Positions 56,797 to 64,000 of a stretch of DNA of 64,000 bases are shown one piece after another. This stretch comes from Streptomyces sp. TLI_235 (GTDB lineage Bacteria > Actinomycetota > Actinomycetes > Streptomycetales > Streptomycetaceae). The notes under the pieces were generated by a model. That model saw nothing but the letters and a program-made list of their open reading frames with translations, was not told the origin of the DNA and did not search any database. The position numbers and the translations under genes are program-made. The stretch lies in contig NSGV01000001.1 in NCBI GenBank assembly GCA_002300355.1, positions 868,001 to 932,000 of the forward strand. Direction: 5' to 3'. Each line of letters starts with the position of its first letter. Position 1 is the stretch's first letter.

Positions 56797-57825
56797 TCAG
56801 TTCGCCTTCCTCCGGCCGGACCAGAGCTTGGCGAGGCCGAGCGCCGCGGCCACCGCGATGAGCGCGGCGAGCGCGTGGTTGCTGCCGCCGTCCGAGCCGG
56901 ATCCGGCGGCGGCCCGGTCGCTCGGCGTCCGCGCGCCCCCGGACGGCGCCGCGGAGGCCGCGCCGGACGGCTCGGGCGCCCGGTCGCCGTTCAGCCGCAG
57001 CCGCCAGACGTCGCTCTCGGCGCCCTCGCTGCCGTAGAGCACGGCGGAGCCGTCCGCGGAGAAGGTCACCGACTCGCCCTGGCGTTGGAAGGGCACGTCG
57101 AGGGAGCGGAGCTTCTTCGGGGCGCCGTCCCAGCTGTACAGGTCGGCGTCGAAGTAGCCGCGCAGCACCAGCCGCCCGCCGTCGGGGGAGAACGCGCCGT
57201 CGGTCACCCAGGGCACGTCGGCGATCCGCCGGAAGGTGTTGACGCCGGTCGGCGAGAGCGCCTCCGGGCCCCGGTAGAGGCCGCCGCCGGACTGCTTCTT
57301 GCTGGCGATGTAGGCGCGGCCGGTGACCGGGTGCACCATCAGGGCCTCGGCGTCGCGCGGCCCGTCCTCGTAGCGGACCTTGTAGCGGACGGCGGACACC
57401 GTCTGGTCGCGCAGCTCGGCGGGCTCGGGGAAGGCGTAGATCCACACCTCGGGCCAGGTGCCGTCGAGGTTGTCGCCGACGTCGCCGACGTACAGCCGGC
57501 CGTCCGGGCCGAGCGAGATCGCCTCGACGTCGCGAGGCTTCACGCCGCGCAGGGTGACGGTCGCGACGGTGCGGCCCTCACTGTCGACGGCGTAGACGTA
57601 GGGGCCGTCGTCGCTGTCGTTGTGCGTCCAGTACACGCCGGGGTGGGCGCGGCTGGCGGCGAGGCCGCTGGACTCGGTGATCCGCTTGTCGTGGATCGTG
57701 AAGGCTCGCTCCGGCCGCTCGGCCGCGGCGGCCGGCAGCGCGGCCGGGCCGAGCAGGATCAGCAGTGCCCCGGCGGCGGCCGCACCGCCGCGCGTCCGCC
57801 TCCCGCTCCTCGTCGCTCGCTCCAC
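56797..57825 (-). CDS. Exported beta-propeller-like protein with C-terminal membrane anchor
   Basis: A 342-residue protein. A signal peptide (AAAAGALLILLGPAALPAAAA) precedes repeats of beta-propeller type: SSGLAASRAHPGVYWTHNDS, VEAISLGPDGRLYVGDVGDN, EALMVHPVTGRAYIASK, DGAFSPDGGRLVLRGY and SVTFSADGSAVLYGSEG. After a Ser/Gly-rich stretch comes a C-terminal helix (ALAALIAVAAALGLAKLW) with basic tail. It should be held on the outer face of the membrane; ligand unknown. The GTG at 57825 has GATGAT 6 bases upstream and no clear ribosome-binding site. Confidence 0.75.
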   Translation of the reverse strand: MERATRSGRRTRGGAAAAGALLILLGPAALPAAAAERPERAFTIHDKRITESSGLAASRAHPGVYWTHNDSDDGPYVYAVDSEGRTVATVTLRGVKPRDVEAISLGPDGRLYVGDVGDNLDGTWPEVWIYAFPEPAELRDQTVSAVRYKVRYEDGPRDAEALMVHPVTGRAYIASKKQSGGGLYRGPEALSPTGVNTFRRIADVPWVTDGAFSPDGGRLVLRGYFDADLYSWDGAPKKLRSLDVPFQRQGESVTFSADGSAVLYGSEGAESDVWRLRLNGDRAPEPSGAASAAPSGGARTPSDRAAAGSGSDGGSNHALAALIAVAAALGLAKLWSGRRKAN

Positions 57826-57832
57826 CCGGCGA

Positions 57833-58789
57833 TCATCGCACGGCGGCCCGGCCGGTCGGCGCGGAACGGTCGGGCACGTCCCGCCCCGCCCGGCCGGCCG
57901 GCGGCCGGGCGCCGACCAGGGCGACCGCCGCGGCCCCGGCCCGGCAGCCGGCCCGCGCGGCCTCGACCGGGTCGGCGCCGGCGAGCCGGGCGGCGAGCAG
58001 TCCGCCGGCGAAGGCGTCCCCGGCGCCGGTGGAGTCGACCGCGGCGACCCCGGGCACCCCCGGCACCCTGGCCAGCACCCGACCGCCCGCGGCCACCCAC
58101 GCGCCCTGGGCGCCGAGCTTCACCACCGCCTCGCCGTGGAGCGCGCTGAGCCGCTCGGCGGCGCCCGCCGGGTCGCCGGTGCCGGCCAGCAGGTGCGCCT
58201 CGGCCCGGTTGGGCAGCAGCAGGCCGACGCCGGCGAAGGCCTCGCGGACGGCGGCCGGGCCGACGCGCTGCAGGAAGCCGGTGGACGCCGGGTCCGCGCT
58301 GACGGGCAGCCCGGCGGCGCGGGCGGCGGGCACCGCGAGGGCGGCCAGCCGGCGGCCGGGCCCGGAGAGCAGCTGGTAGCCGGAGAGGTGCAGTCGGGCG
58401 GCGCCGTCCAGCAGGGCCTCGTCCCAGTCCTCGGGTCCGAGTCGGACGGCGGCCCCGCCGTCGGTGACCAGGGTCCGTTCGGCGCGGCCGTCGACCAGGC
58501 TGATCACCACCGCGGTGGGCGCCTGCGGGTCGACCGCGAGGCGGGCGGTGACGCCGGCGGCGGCGAGTTCGGCCCGGTGCCAGTCCGCGGAGTCGGCGCC
58601 GGCCCGGGCGAGCAGCCGCACCTCCGCTCCCCCGGCGGCGGCCCAGGCGGCGGCGTTCGCGCCGGCGCCGCCCGGCCGCACGGCGATCCGGGCGGCGGTG
58701 TCGGTGTGCGGGGCGAGCGGGCCCTCGTGCAGGGCGACCACGTCGGTGACGACCTCGCCGACGACGAGCAGGGCGCGGCCCGCGGTCAT
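57833..58789 (-). CDS. psuK: PfkB-family kinase, likely pseudouridine kinase
   Basis: A 318-residue ribokinase-type enzyme. GGAGANAAAWAAAGGAEVRLLARAGAD is the substrate-binding start. The C-terminal signature DSTGAGDAFAGGLLAAR has the catalytic Asp. TAVVISLVDGRAERTLVTDGGAA forms the lid. It overlaps the stop of psuG by ATGA, so it is read as the kinase step of pseudouridine catabolism, which gives pseudouridine 5'-phosphate for PsuG. A generic sugar kinase is possible, but coupling argues for psuK. Confidence 0.85.
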   Translation of the reverse strand: MTAGRALLVVGEVVTDVVALHEGPLAPHTDTAARIAVRPGGAGANAAAWAAAGGAEVRLLARAGADSADWHRAELAAAGVTARLAVDPQAPTAVVISLVDGRAERTLVTDGGAAVRLGPEDWDEALLDGAARLHLSGYQLLSGPGRRLAALAVPAARAAGLPVSADPASTGFLQRVGPAAVREAFAGVGLLLPNRAEAHLLAGTGDPAGAAERLSALHGEAVVKLGAQGAWVAAGGRVLARVPGVPGVAAVDSTGAGDAFAGGLLAARLAGADPVEAARAGCRAGAAAVALVGARPPAGRAGRDVPDRSAPTGRAAVR

Positions 58790-59739
58790 CCCAGCCGCCC
58801 CTGGTCCGGCCGGTCGGCGGCCCGGGCGACGGCGATCTCGGCGGCCAGCCGGACGTTGCCGCGGACGGCCGCGAGGTTGGCCTCCAGCGAGGCGCCGCGG
58901 GTGTGCTCGGTGAGGTGGGCGAGCAGGAACGGGGTGATGGCCTGGCCGGTGACCCCGGCCGCGGCGGCGGCCGCCAGCGCCTCGGCGAGCACCCGGTCGT
59001 GCAGCTCGGGGTCGAGCTGCTCGGCTGGGGGCACCGGGTTGGCGACCACCAGCGCGGATTCCGCGCCGCCGAGGTCGTCCTGGGCCCGCATCACGGCGGC
59101 CACCTGGGCCGGGTCGTCGAGGGTCCAGTCCAGCGGCAGGCCGGAGCCGGTCAGGTAGAAGCCGGGGAACTCGGCGGTGCGGTAGCCGAGCACGGCCACG
59201 CCGAGGGTCTCCAGCCGCTCCAGGGTGGCGGGCACGTCGAGGATGGACTTCACCCCGGCACAGACCACGGTGATCCTGGTGCGGGCCAGCAGGCCGAGGT
59301 CGGCGGACTCGTCCTGGCTGGTGGTCCAGTCGCGGTGGACGCCGCCTAGACCGCCGGTGGCGAAGACCCGGATACCGGCCCGGGCGGCGAGGAAGGCGGT
59401 GCCGGAGACGGTGGTGGCGCCGCTCGCGCCGGTGGCGAGGGCGGGGGCGAGCTCCCGGAAGCCGAACTTGCGCAGCGAGTCGTCGGTGGCGATCCGCTCC
59501 AGCGCGGCCTTGTCGAGGCCGATGTGCGGCACGCCGTCGAGGACGGCGATCGTCGCCGGGACGGCGCCGCCGGCCCGGACGAGCTCCTCGAGTTCGACCG
59601 CGACGGCGAGGTTGCGGGGGCGCGGCAGGCCGTGGGCGATGATCGTCGACTCGAGGGCGACCACGGGGCGGCCGGCGGCGAGGGCCGCGGCGACCTCGTC
59701 GGAGAGGCGCAGGGGGGTGGCGGGCGAGGGTCGGTTCAT
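58786..59739 (-). CDS. psuG: Pseudouridine-5'-phosphate glycosidase
   Basis: A 317-residue PsuG. ALESTIIAHGLPRPRNLAVAVELE, GGAVPATIAVLDGVPHIGLD, ATGASGATTVSGTAFLAARAGIRVFATGGLGGVHR and VCAGVKSILDVPATLERLETLGVAVLGY are all family hallmarks, including the active-site Lys and the Mn-binding region. It splits pseudouridine 5'-phosphate into uracil and ribose 5-phosphate. The ATG at 59739 fits the domain start. It is followed by the coupled kinase. The pathway recycles pseudouridine from RNA turnover. Confidence 0.93.
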   Translation of the reverse strand: MNRPSPATPLRLSDEVAAALAAGRPVVALESTIIAHGLPRPRNLAVAVELEELVRAGGAVPATIAVLDGVPHIGLDKAALERIATDDSLRKFGFRELAPALATGASGATTVSGTAFLAARAGIRVFATGGLGGVHRDWTTSQDESADLGLLARTRITVVCAGVKSILDVPATLERLETLGVAVLGYRTAEFPGFYLTGSGLPLDWTLDDPAQVAAVMRAQDDLGGAESALVVANPVPPAEQLDPELHDRVLAEALAAAAAAGVTGQAITPFLLAHLTEHTRGASLEANLAAVRGNVRLAAEIAVARAADRPDQGRLG

Positions 59740-59849
59740 CCCCGTTTCCTGGCGCCCGCGCACCGCCTTCAAACCTGTTCGCCCGGCGGGCCCGGCGGCG
59801 CGCGCCGAATTATTCGCACAGATGTTCCCATCGGGCGTAGGCTGGCGCC

Positions 59850-60491
59850 ATGCTCCAGCTCCAGGGTTCGCTGTTCGACGACACCGAGGAGATCGGCACC
59901 GGCCCGCTCGACGCCGTCCGGCGCACCGTCCTCGGCGACGGCGCCTGGATCGACGAGCAGCCGGGCTGGCTGCGCGGTGCGGGCGCCCTGTTCGAACGGC
60001 TCGCCGCCGACGTCCCCTGGCAGGCCGAGCGCCGCACCATGTACGAACGGGTCGTCGACGTCCCCCGGCTGCTCGCCTTCTACGGCGAGGACGACTTCGC
60101 CGGCGGGCCCGAGGCCCTGCCGCACCCCGTGCTGGCCGCGGCCCGGACGGCCCTCGGCGCGCACTACGCCCGCGAGCTCGGCGAACCCTTCGCCACCGCC
60201 GGCCTGTGCTACTACCGGGACGGCCGGGACAGCGTGGCCTGGCACGGCGACCGGCTCGGCCGCGGCGGCCGCCAGGACACCATGATCGCCATCGTCTCGG
60301 TCGGCGAGCCCCGTCCGCTGCTGCTCCGCCCACGCGGTGGCGGCCCGGCGGTGAAGCGGCTGCTCGGCCACGGCGACCTGCTGGTGATGGGCGGCAGCTG
60401 CCAGCGCACCTGGGAGCACGCGGTGCCCAAGACGGCCCGGCCGGTCGGGCCGCGCATCAGCATCCAGTACCGGCCGCGCGGGGTCCGCTGA
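59850..60491 (+). CDS. alkB: AlkB-like alpha-ketoglutarate-dependent dioxygenase
   Basis: A 213-residue Fe(II)/2-oxoglutarate enzyme. YYRDGRDSVAWHGDRLG supplies the H-x-D of the metal site, TWEHAVPKT the second His, and RISIQYRPR the Arg that binds 2-oxoglutarate. Length and the PHPVLAAARTALGAHY segment match bacterial AlkB, which reverses 1-methyladenine and 3-methylcytosine damage. The ATG lies exactly 6 bases behind TAGGCT (59838-59843) without a ribosome-binding site: a leaderless gene. It is divergent from psuG. Confidence 0.9.
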   Translation: MLQLQGSLFDDTEEIGTGPLDAVRRTVLGDGAWIDEQPGWLRGAGALFERLAADVPWQAERRTMYERVVDVPRLLAFYGEDDFAGGPEALPHPVLAAARTALGAHYARELGEPFATAGLCYYRDGRDSVAWHGDRLGRGGRQDTMIAIVSVGEPRPLLLRPRGGGPAVKRLLGHGDLLVMGGSCQRTWEHAVPKTARPVGPRISIQYRPRGVR

Positions 60492-60548
60492 CACCGCACC
60501 CACCGATCCGGGTACGGTGCTGCGACCCCCGAAGCCCAGGAGGGCCGT

Positions 60549-60959
60549 GTGCCGCCCCAGCTGCCGTTCTTCGTCTACGGGACGCTCCGTCCCGGCCACC
60601 GCAACCACCACCGCCACCTGGCCGGGCGCTGCACCGAGGTGCGCGGCGCGGTACTCGACGGCGCCGCCCTGCACCGCGGCCCCGGCTACCCGTACGTGGT
60701 CCCCTGTGCGGGGTGGCAGGTCCGGGGCGAGCTGGTGACCGTCGCCCCGGCGCTCTATCCGCGGGTGCTCGCCGAGTTGGACCGGCTGGAGGACTGCACG
60801 CCCGACGGCCTCGGCGAGTACGTCCGCGAGCGGCTGGCCGTCCGGCTCGCCGACGGGACGGCGGCGGACGCCTGGGTCTACCTGGCCGGCCCCCGGGTGG
60901 CAGCCGCTCTGCGCACCGATCCCGCCCCCGTCGCCTCCGGAGACTGGGCCGACGCCTGA
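60549..60959 (+). CDS. Gamma-glutamylcyclotransferase-like protein
   Basis: A 136-residue protein of the GGCT fold. FFVYGTLRPGHRNHHRHL near the start is the Y-G-T-L-R-x-G substrate loop, and ELDRLEDCTPDGLGEYVRERLAVRLADG the second half. Members cyclise gamma-glutamyl peptides, releasing 5-oxoproline. Cytosolic. GTG start with AGGAGGG in front. It is downstream of alkB with 57 bases between, so it may share its transcript. Confidence 0.85.
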   Translation: MPPQLPFFVYGTLRPGHRNHHRHLAGRCTEVRGAVLDGAALHRGPGYPYVVPCAGWQVRGELVTVAPALYPRVLAELDRLEDCTPDGLGEYVRERLAVRLADGTAADAWVYLAGPRVAAALRTDPAPVASGDWADA

Positions 60960-61355
60960 GGGCGCCCGAGGGTCCCGCCCGACGCCCGCCCGACCGGGCC
61001 GGGACATGACGATCCCCGGCGCTCGGCTGCTGCCGTCCGCGTGTGTGGACCGTCGTCTCCTGCACGCGTCGCGCGCCGACCCGCCGGGGGTCTCGCCAGA
61101 GCCTGGATCAGGGTCACTCGGACGGCCGTCGGACGTCTCCGTCGGCGGTGCGGCTCTGCCCGGTATTCCGGTGTATTCACCAGTTTCCTCCGTCTTCGCC
61201 CCAGGTCAAGAGTGCTCAGGCAACTGTCAGGAATCGCCCGGGTGAAAAGTCAAGGGGTGGTAAAGTCCGATTCCGTTGACGCCGCATCAGCAGTGCCCGG
61301 GAGCACGGGCGCGGCTGTCCGCAACGGCGCGGGGCGGCGGCCGAAGGGGGGCGGC
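60960..61355 (+). other. Gene-free stretch upstream of an exopolysaccharide pair
   Basis: 396 bases without a credible gene. The second half (about 61,170-61,270) is clearly less GC-rich than its surroundings and holds TAAAGT at about 61,260. It is probably the control region of the following genes, but I see no convincing promoter pair or dyad. Confidence 0.4.
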
Positions 61356-62322
61356 GTGCCGGACGTACATGCCGCCGGGGGCGGCATCACCGGCACGGCC
61401 CCGGCGGACATCCGCAGGAACCGGATCGACACCGTGCTGCGCCATTCGCCGCTGCAGCCCGTCTTCCGCGCCCTCGCCGCCGGCCGGCTGGCCGTCCTCG
61501 CCTACCACGGCATCGACGACCGGCGGAGCTTCGCCGCCCAGATGGCCAGGCTCGCCCGCACCGCACGCCCGGTCTCGCTGGCCCGCGTCGAACGGGCCCT
61601 GCGCGAGGGCCGGCCGCTGCCTCCCCGCAGCGTCCTGGTCACCTTCGACGACGGCGACCGCTCGCTGCTCACCCACGGCCTGCCGGTCCTCGCCCGGCAC
61701 GACATCCCCGCCGCGGCGTACGTGATCGCCGGGCTGATCGGCGGCGACCGGCCGTTCTGGTGGTCCGAGGCGGCCTTCCTGGTCGGGCACGGCGGCACCG
61801 CCGACGGCCTGCCGCCCGGCACCGCCCCGGACGCCGCCGTCCGGCTCCTCAAGCGGCTCCCCGACGGGGAGCGCCGCCGCCGGCTGGACGGGCTGCGCAG
61901 TACCGCCGCCGCACCGGCGCCCCGCCAGCCCCAGCTCTCGCCCGAGGACCTGCGCACCCTGCGCGATGCCGGGGTGGCGATCGGCAACCACACCGTCGAC
62001 CATCCGTGCCTGGACACCTGCACCCCGAGGAGTCCGCGGAACAGGTCGAGCGGGCGCACCACCTGCTGGCCGGATGGCTCGGCGAGGAGCCGACCTCCTT
62101 CGCCTACCCGAACGGCAATCCCGACCCGCACGCCGAACGCGCCCTGGCCGACCTCGGTACCGGACGGCCTTCCTCTTCGACCACCGGCACGACCGGCGGC
62201 TGCCCCGGCAGCCGTTAGGGATCAGTCGCCTTCGGGTGAACGCCTGCACAACCCCGCACAGGTTCGACACCATCCTCTCGGGGCTGCACCCTGCGGTGCA
62301 CCGCCTGCGCGGCGGCAGCTGA
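61356..62322 (+). pseudogene. Polysaccharide deacetylase with two single-base deletions
   Basis: GTG at 61356 (GGGGGG ribosome-binding site) starts the protein. LAVLAYHGIDDRRSFAAQMA and VLVTFDDGDRSLLTHGLPVL (NodB motif 1) and AIGNHTVDHPCLDT (motif 2, metal-site His residues) read in the first frame. The sequence EESAEQVERAHHLLAGWLGEEPTSFAYPNGN (motif 3) continues in the next frame after a missing C near 62,026 (CCCC for CCCCC). YRTAFLFDHRHDRRLP continues in the third after a missing G near 62,157. Both are homopolymer losses, so the gene may be intact in reality. The enzyme removes acetyl groups from an extracellular polysaccharide. Confidence 0.8.
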
Positions 62323-62387
62323 CGGGCGCGGCCGCGACGGACCTACTGGGGGCGGGCCCGGACCACCGGGCCGGAGGGGACACCCGC

Positions 62388-63494
62388 ATGACCGCACCGA
62401 CGCCGGGCGACCGGCCCGAGATCCACCGCACGCCGTCCGCGCTCGACGGCGCGACCGGCTACGGCTGGCGCCGCCTGGTCGCCGCCGACCCGCACGGCTC
62501 GTGGTTCGCCGCCCCCGAGTGGGTGCTCTCCTGGTGGGAGACGCTCGGCGCCGCGGGCCCGTCGAACGGCCCGGCCGAGGTCGCGGTCTGGCGCGGCCCG
62601 GGGGGGGCGGGGTCGAGGCCGTCGTCCCGCTGCTGTACACCCGGCTCCGGCTGCACCCGCGGCTGCCGTTCACCGCCCGCTGCCTGACCCTGCTCGGCAC
62701 CGGCCCGGGCGCCGCCGACCACTGCGGCCCGGCCGTCGCCGCCCACCGCCGCGGGGACGTCCGCGGCTGGCTCACCGCCCGCGCCCGGCGGGCCACCCTC
62801 TGGCTGCCCGACCTCGACCCGGCGGCCGCCGGGTCGCTGCCCGCGGCGGCCCGCCCCGTGGCCCGGTCGGCCTGTCCGCGCGCCGATCTGACGGACGGCC
62901 ACGACGCCCTGGGATCACGGCAGTTCCGCTCCACCGTCCGCCGCTACCGGCGCAAGCTGGAGTCCGCCGGCGTGGCGTTCCGCTGGGTGCCCCCCGGCCG
63001 AGGTCCGGCCCGAGCACCTGGACACCGTGCTGGCCCTGCACCGGCTGCGCCGGGCCGCCCTCGGCCGGCCGACCACCTTCGACGAGCACCGCCGCCCGCT
63101 CCACCTGCGGCTGCTGGAGCGCTCGGCGGCCGCCACCGCCCCCGACGGCCAGGGGCCCGCGTTCTGCCTCGCCGAGCACGGCGGCCGCACCGTCGGCGCG
63201 CTGTACGGATTCCGCTGGAACGGCTCCTTCGCCTACTACCAGATCGGCTGGGACCAGGCCTGGGCACCGCTGCGGCTGGGCACCGTGCTGATCTCCGAGA
63301 CCGTCCGCGCCTGCGCCGAACAGGGGCTGCACACCTTCGACTTCCTGCGCGGCACCGAGCCGTACAAGTACCGCTTCGGCGCGGTCGACCACCACGACGA
63401 CACCCGACTGCTGCCGCGGGGCCCGTCCGGCGCGCTGCTCGCGCTCAAACACCGCGTCAAGACCGCCCGGCCGAAGGAGATTCCAGCGGACTGA
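62388..63494 (+). pseudogene. FemAB/CelD-like acyltransferase (GNAT) with two homopolymer indels
   Basis: ATG at 62388 opens a 370-residue protein (WRRLVAADPHGSWFAAPEWVLSWWETLG). Near 62,590-62,613 a G run has 8 where 9 would keep the frame, and the text then continues VEAVVPLLYTRLRLHPRLPF. Near 63,000 a C run has 6 where 5 are needed, and AEVRPEHLDTVLALHRLRRAALG goes on. The C-terminal half has the acyl-CoA fold of BioF2/CelD-type proteins (FAYYQIGWDQAWAPLRLGTVLISE, RFGAVDHHDD). It belongs with the deacetylase upstream. Indels at homopolymers suggest sequencing error. Confidence 0.8.
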
Positions 63495-63575
63495 GGTCCG
63501 CCCGGCCGCACCGAGCCGACCGGCTCCGCCGCGCCGGGCCGACCGGCTCCGCCACACCGGAGAGTGCTCATGCCA

Positions 63576-63591
63576 ATCCGGCATGCCGGAT
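63576..63591. repeat. 16-bp palindrome and nearby direct repeats
   Basis: ATCCGGCATGCCGGAT is a perfect 16-bp palindrome before the cebE-like promoter. GCCGACCGGCTCCGCC occurs twice just upstream (63515-63530 and 63538-63553). The palindrome may be a terminator of the acyltransferase or a second operator. Confidence 0.5.
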
Positions 63592-63617
63592 CCTCCGGCC
63601 GTCGGCGGGCCGAACCC

Positions 63618-63663
63618 TTGACAGGTGCGGGATGCTGCCAGCAAGGTCCTGGGAGCGCTCCCA
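63618..63663 (+). promoter_or_regulatory. cebE-like promoter with CebR operator
   Basis: TTGACA (63618-63623), 18 bases, CAAGGT (63642-63647), and then a perfect TGGGAGCGCTCCCA (63650-63663) across the start point. This is the same arrangement as at the GH6 gene. Confidence 0.88.
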
Positions 63664-63726
63664 CAGGTGTTCGGACGGGACCCGTGGGGCGCCTCCCACC
63701 CGATCTGTCAGTGAACGAGGCACCAC

Positions 63727-64000
63727 ATGCCAGGGACCAGACGCCGCACACCCCGCTCCCCCGCCGCGGCCGGATCCGGACACCGGCCGCCGACCGCGCC
63801 CGAGAGCCGGGACGCGCCCCGCCACCGCCGCCGCCGAATGCTCAGGGCCGTCGCCGCGCTGGGCTGTGCGGCGCTCGCCCTGACCGCCTGCAGCAGCGGC
63901 CCCGCCGCCGCGCCGCAGGCCGAGTCGCCGTTCGGCGAGACGGTCACCCTGAAGGTGGGGACCTTCGGCTCGTTCGGGTACCGGGAGGCCGGGCTGTACG
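63727..64000 (+). CDS. cebE: CebE-like cellobiose-binding lipoprotein (5' part)
   Basis: The first 91 codons of an ABC-transporter binding protein that leaves the window. A long basic leader precedes the lipoprotein signal with lipobox LALTAC at about residues 51-56; the mature part begins ETVTLKVGTFGSFGYREAGLYE. The TLKVGTFG and FGYREAGLYE segments match CebE, the cellobiose/cellotriose receptor of streptomycetes. An ATG further in (codon 38) could also start it. CebF and CebG permease genes should follow outside. CebR control is shown by the operator upstream. Confidence 0.85.
   Translation, partial: MPGTRRRTPRSPAAAGSGHRPPTAPESRDAPRHRRRRMLRAVAALGCAALALTACSSGPAAAPQAESPFGETVTLKVGTFGSFGYREAGLY

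Overview
The window is very GC-rich DNA with tightly packed, mostly short operons. It looks like the chromosome of a streptomycete (Streptomyces or Kitasatospora; the genus cannot be fixed from the sequence alone). The reasons are the GTG starts, the many genes that begin directly at a promoter -10 box, the CebR-type operators (TGGGAGCGCTCCCA), a DUF574 methyltransferase, a mycothiol-dependent isomerase relative, an ANTAR/GAF/PAS/SpoIIE phosphatase family, and a resuscitation-promoting factor behind a c-di-AMP-type riboswitch.

Layout. 0-8 kb: a flavin monooxygenase, an SRPBCC-EVE-MarR operon with a palindromic promoter, small enzymes and membrane proteins, two low-complexity small proteins and a GCS2-type carboxylate-amine ligase. 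8-19 kb (minus strand): a large stress-signalling block with two SpoIIE phosphatases, a hybrid histidine kinase with six HAMP-type repeats, an RsbW-like kinase, a STAS antagonist and a SigB/SigF-family sigma factor with a SigB-like promoter of its own. 19-30 kb: a HAD phosphatase, small membrane proteins, a second RsbW-like ATPase, a truncated MFS remnant, a YraQ/ArsP-type permease, a photolyase, stress proteins, a flavodoxin and a GH16 enzyme. 30-38 kb: a MarR/MMPL pair, an orphan GltD, a LysR regulator beside an MFS exporter with a frameshift. 38-50 kb: a cell-wall and plant-polysaccharide region with Rpf-LysM, a broken pectate lyase, GH6 cellulase, GH10 xylanase-CBM2 and GH5 cellulase-FN3-CBM2, interrupted by a NIPSNAP/WYL module. 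50-64 kb: hemC, a saccharopine-reductase-like protein, an amino-acid binding lipoprotein, pseudouridine catabolism (PsuG/PsuK), AlkB, two genes for an extracellular polysaccharide pathway that carry several single-base indels, and the first 91 codons of a CebE-like cellobiose-binding lipoprotein.

How it works together. The GH6, GH5 and cebE-like promoters each carry a CebR-type operator at or just after the predicted transcription start, so cellulose breakdown and cellobiose uptake should be induced together. The 8-19 kb block reads as a partner-switching circuit: phosphatases acting on the STAS protein, which releases the sigma factor from the RsbW-like kinase.

Sequence quality. Several genes are interrupted by single-base indels. 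Those in the 61-63.5 kb pair all fall in C or G homopolymers and are probably sequencing errors, whereas the pectate lyase, a 46 kb isomerase relative with an internal TAA, and the half-length MFS protein look like real decay. All product names come from reading motifs; no database search was run.
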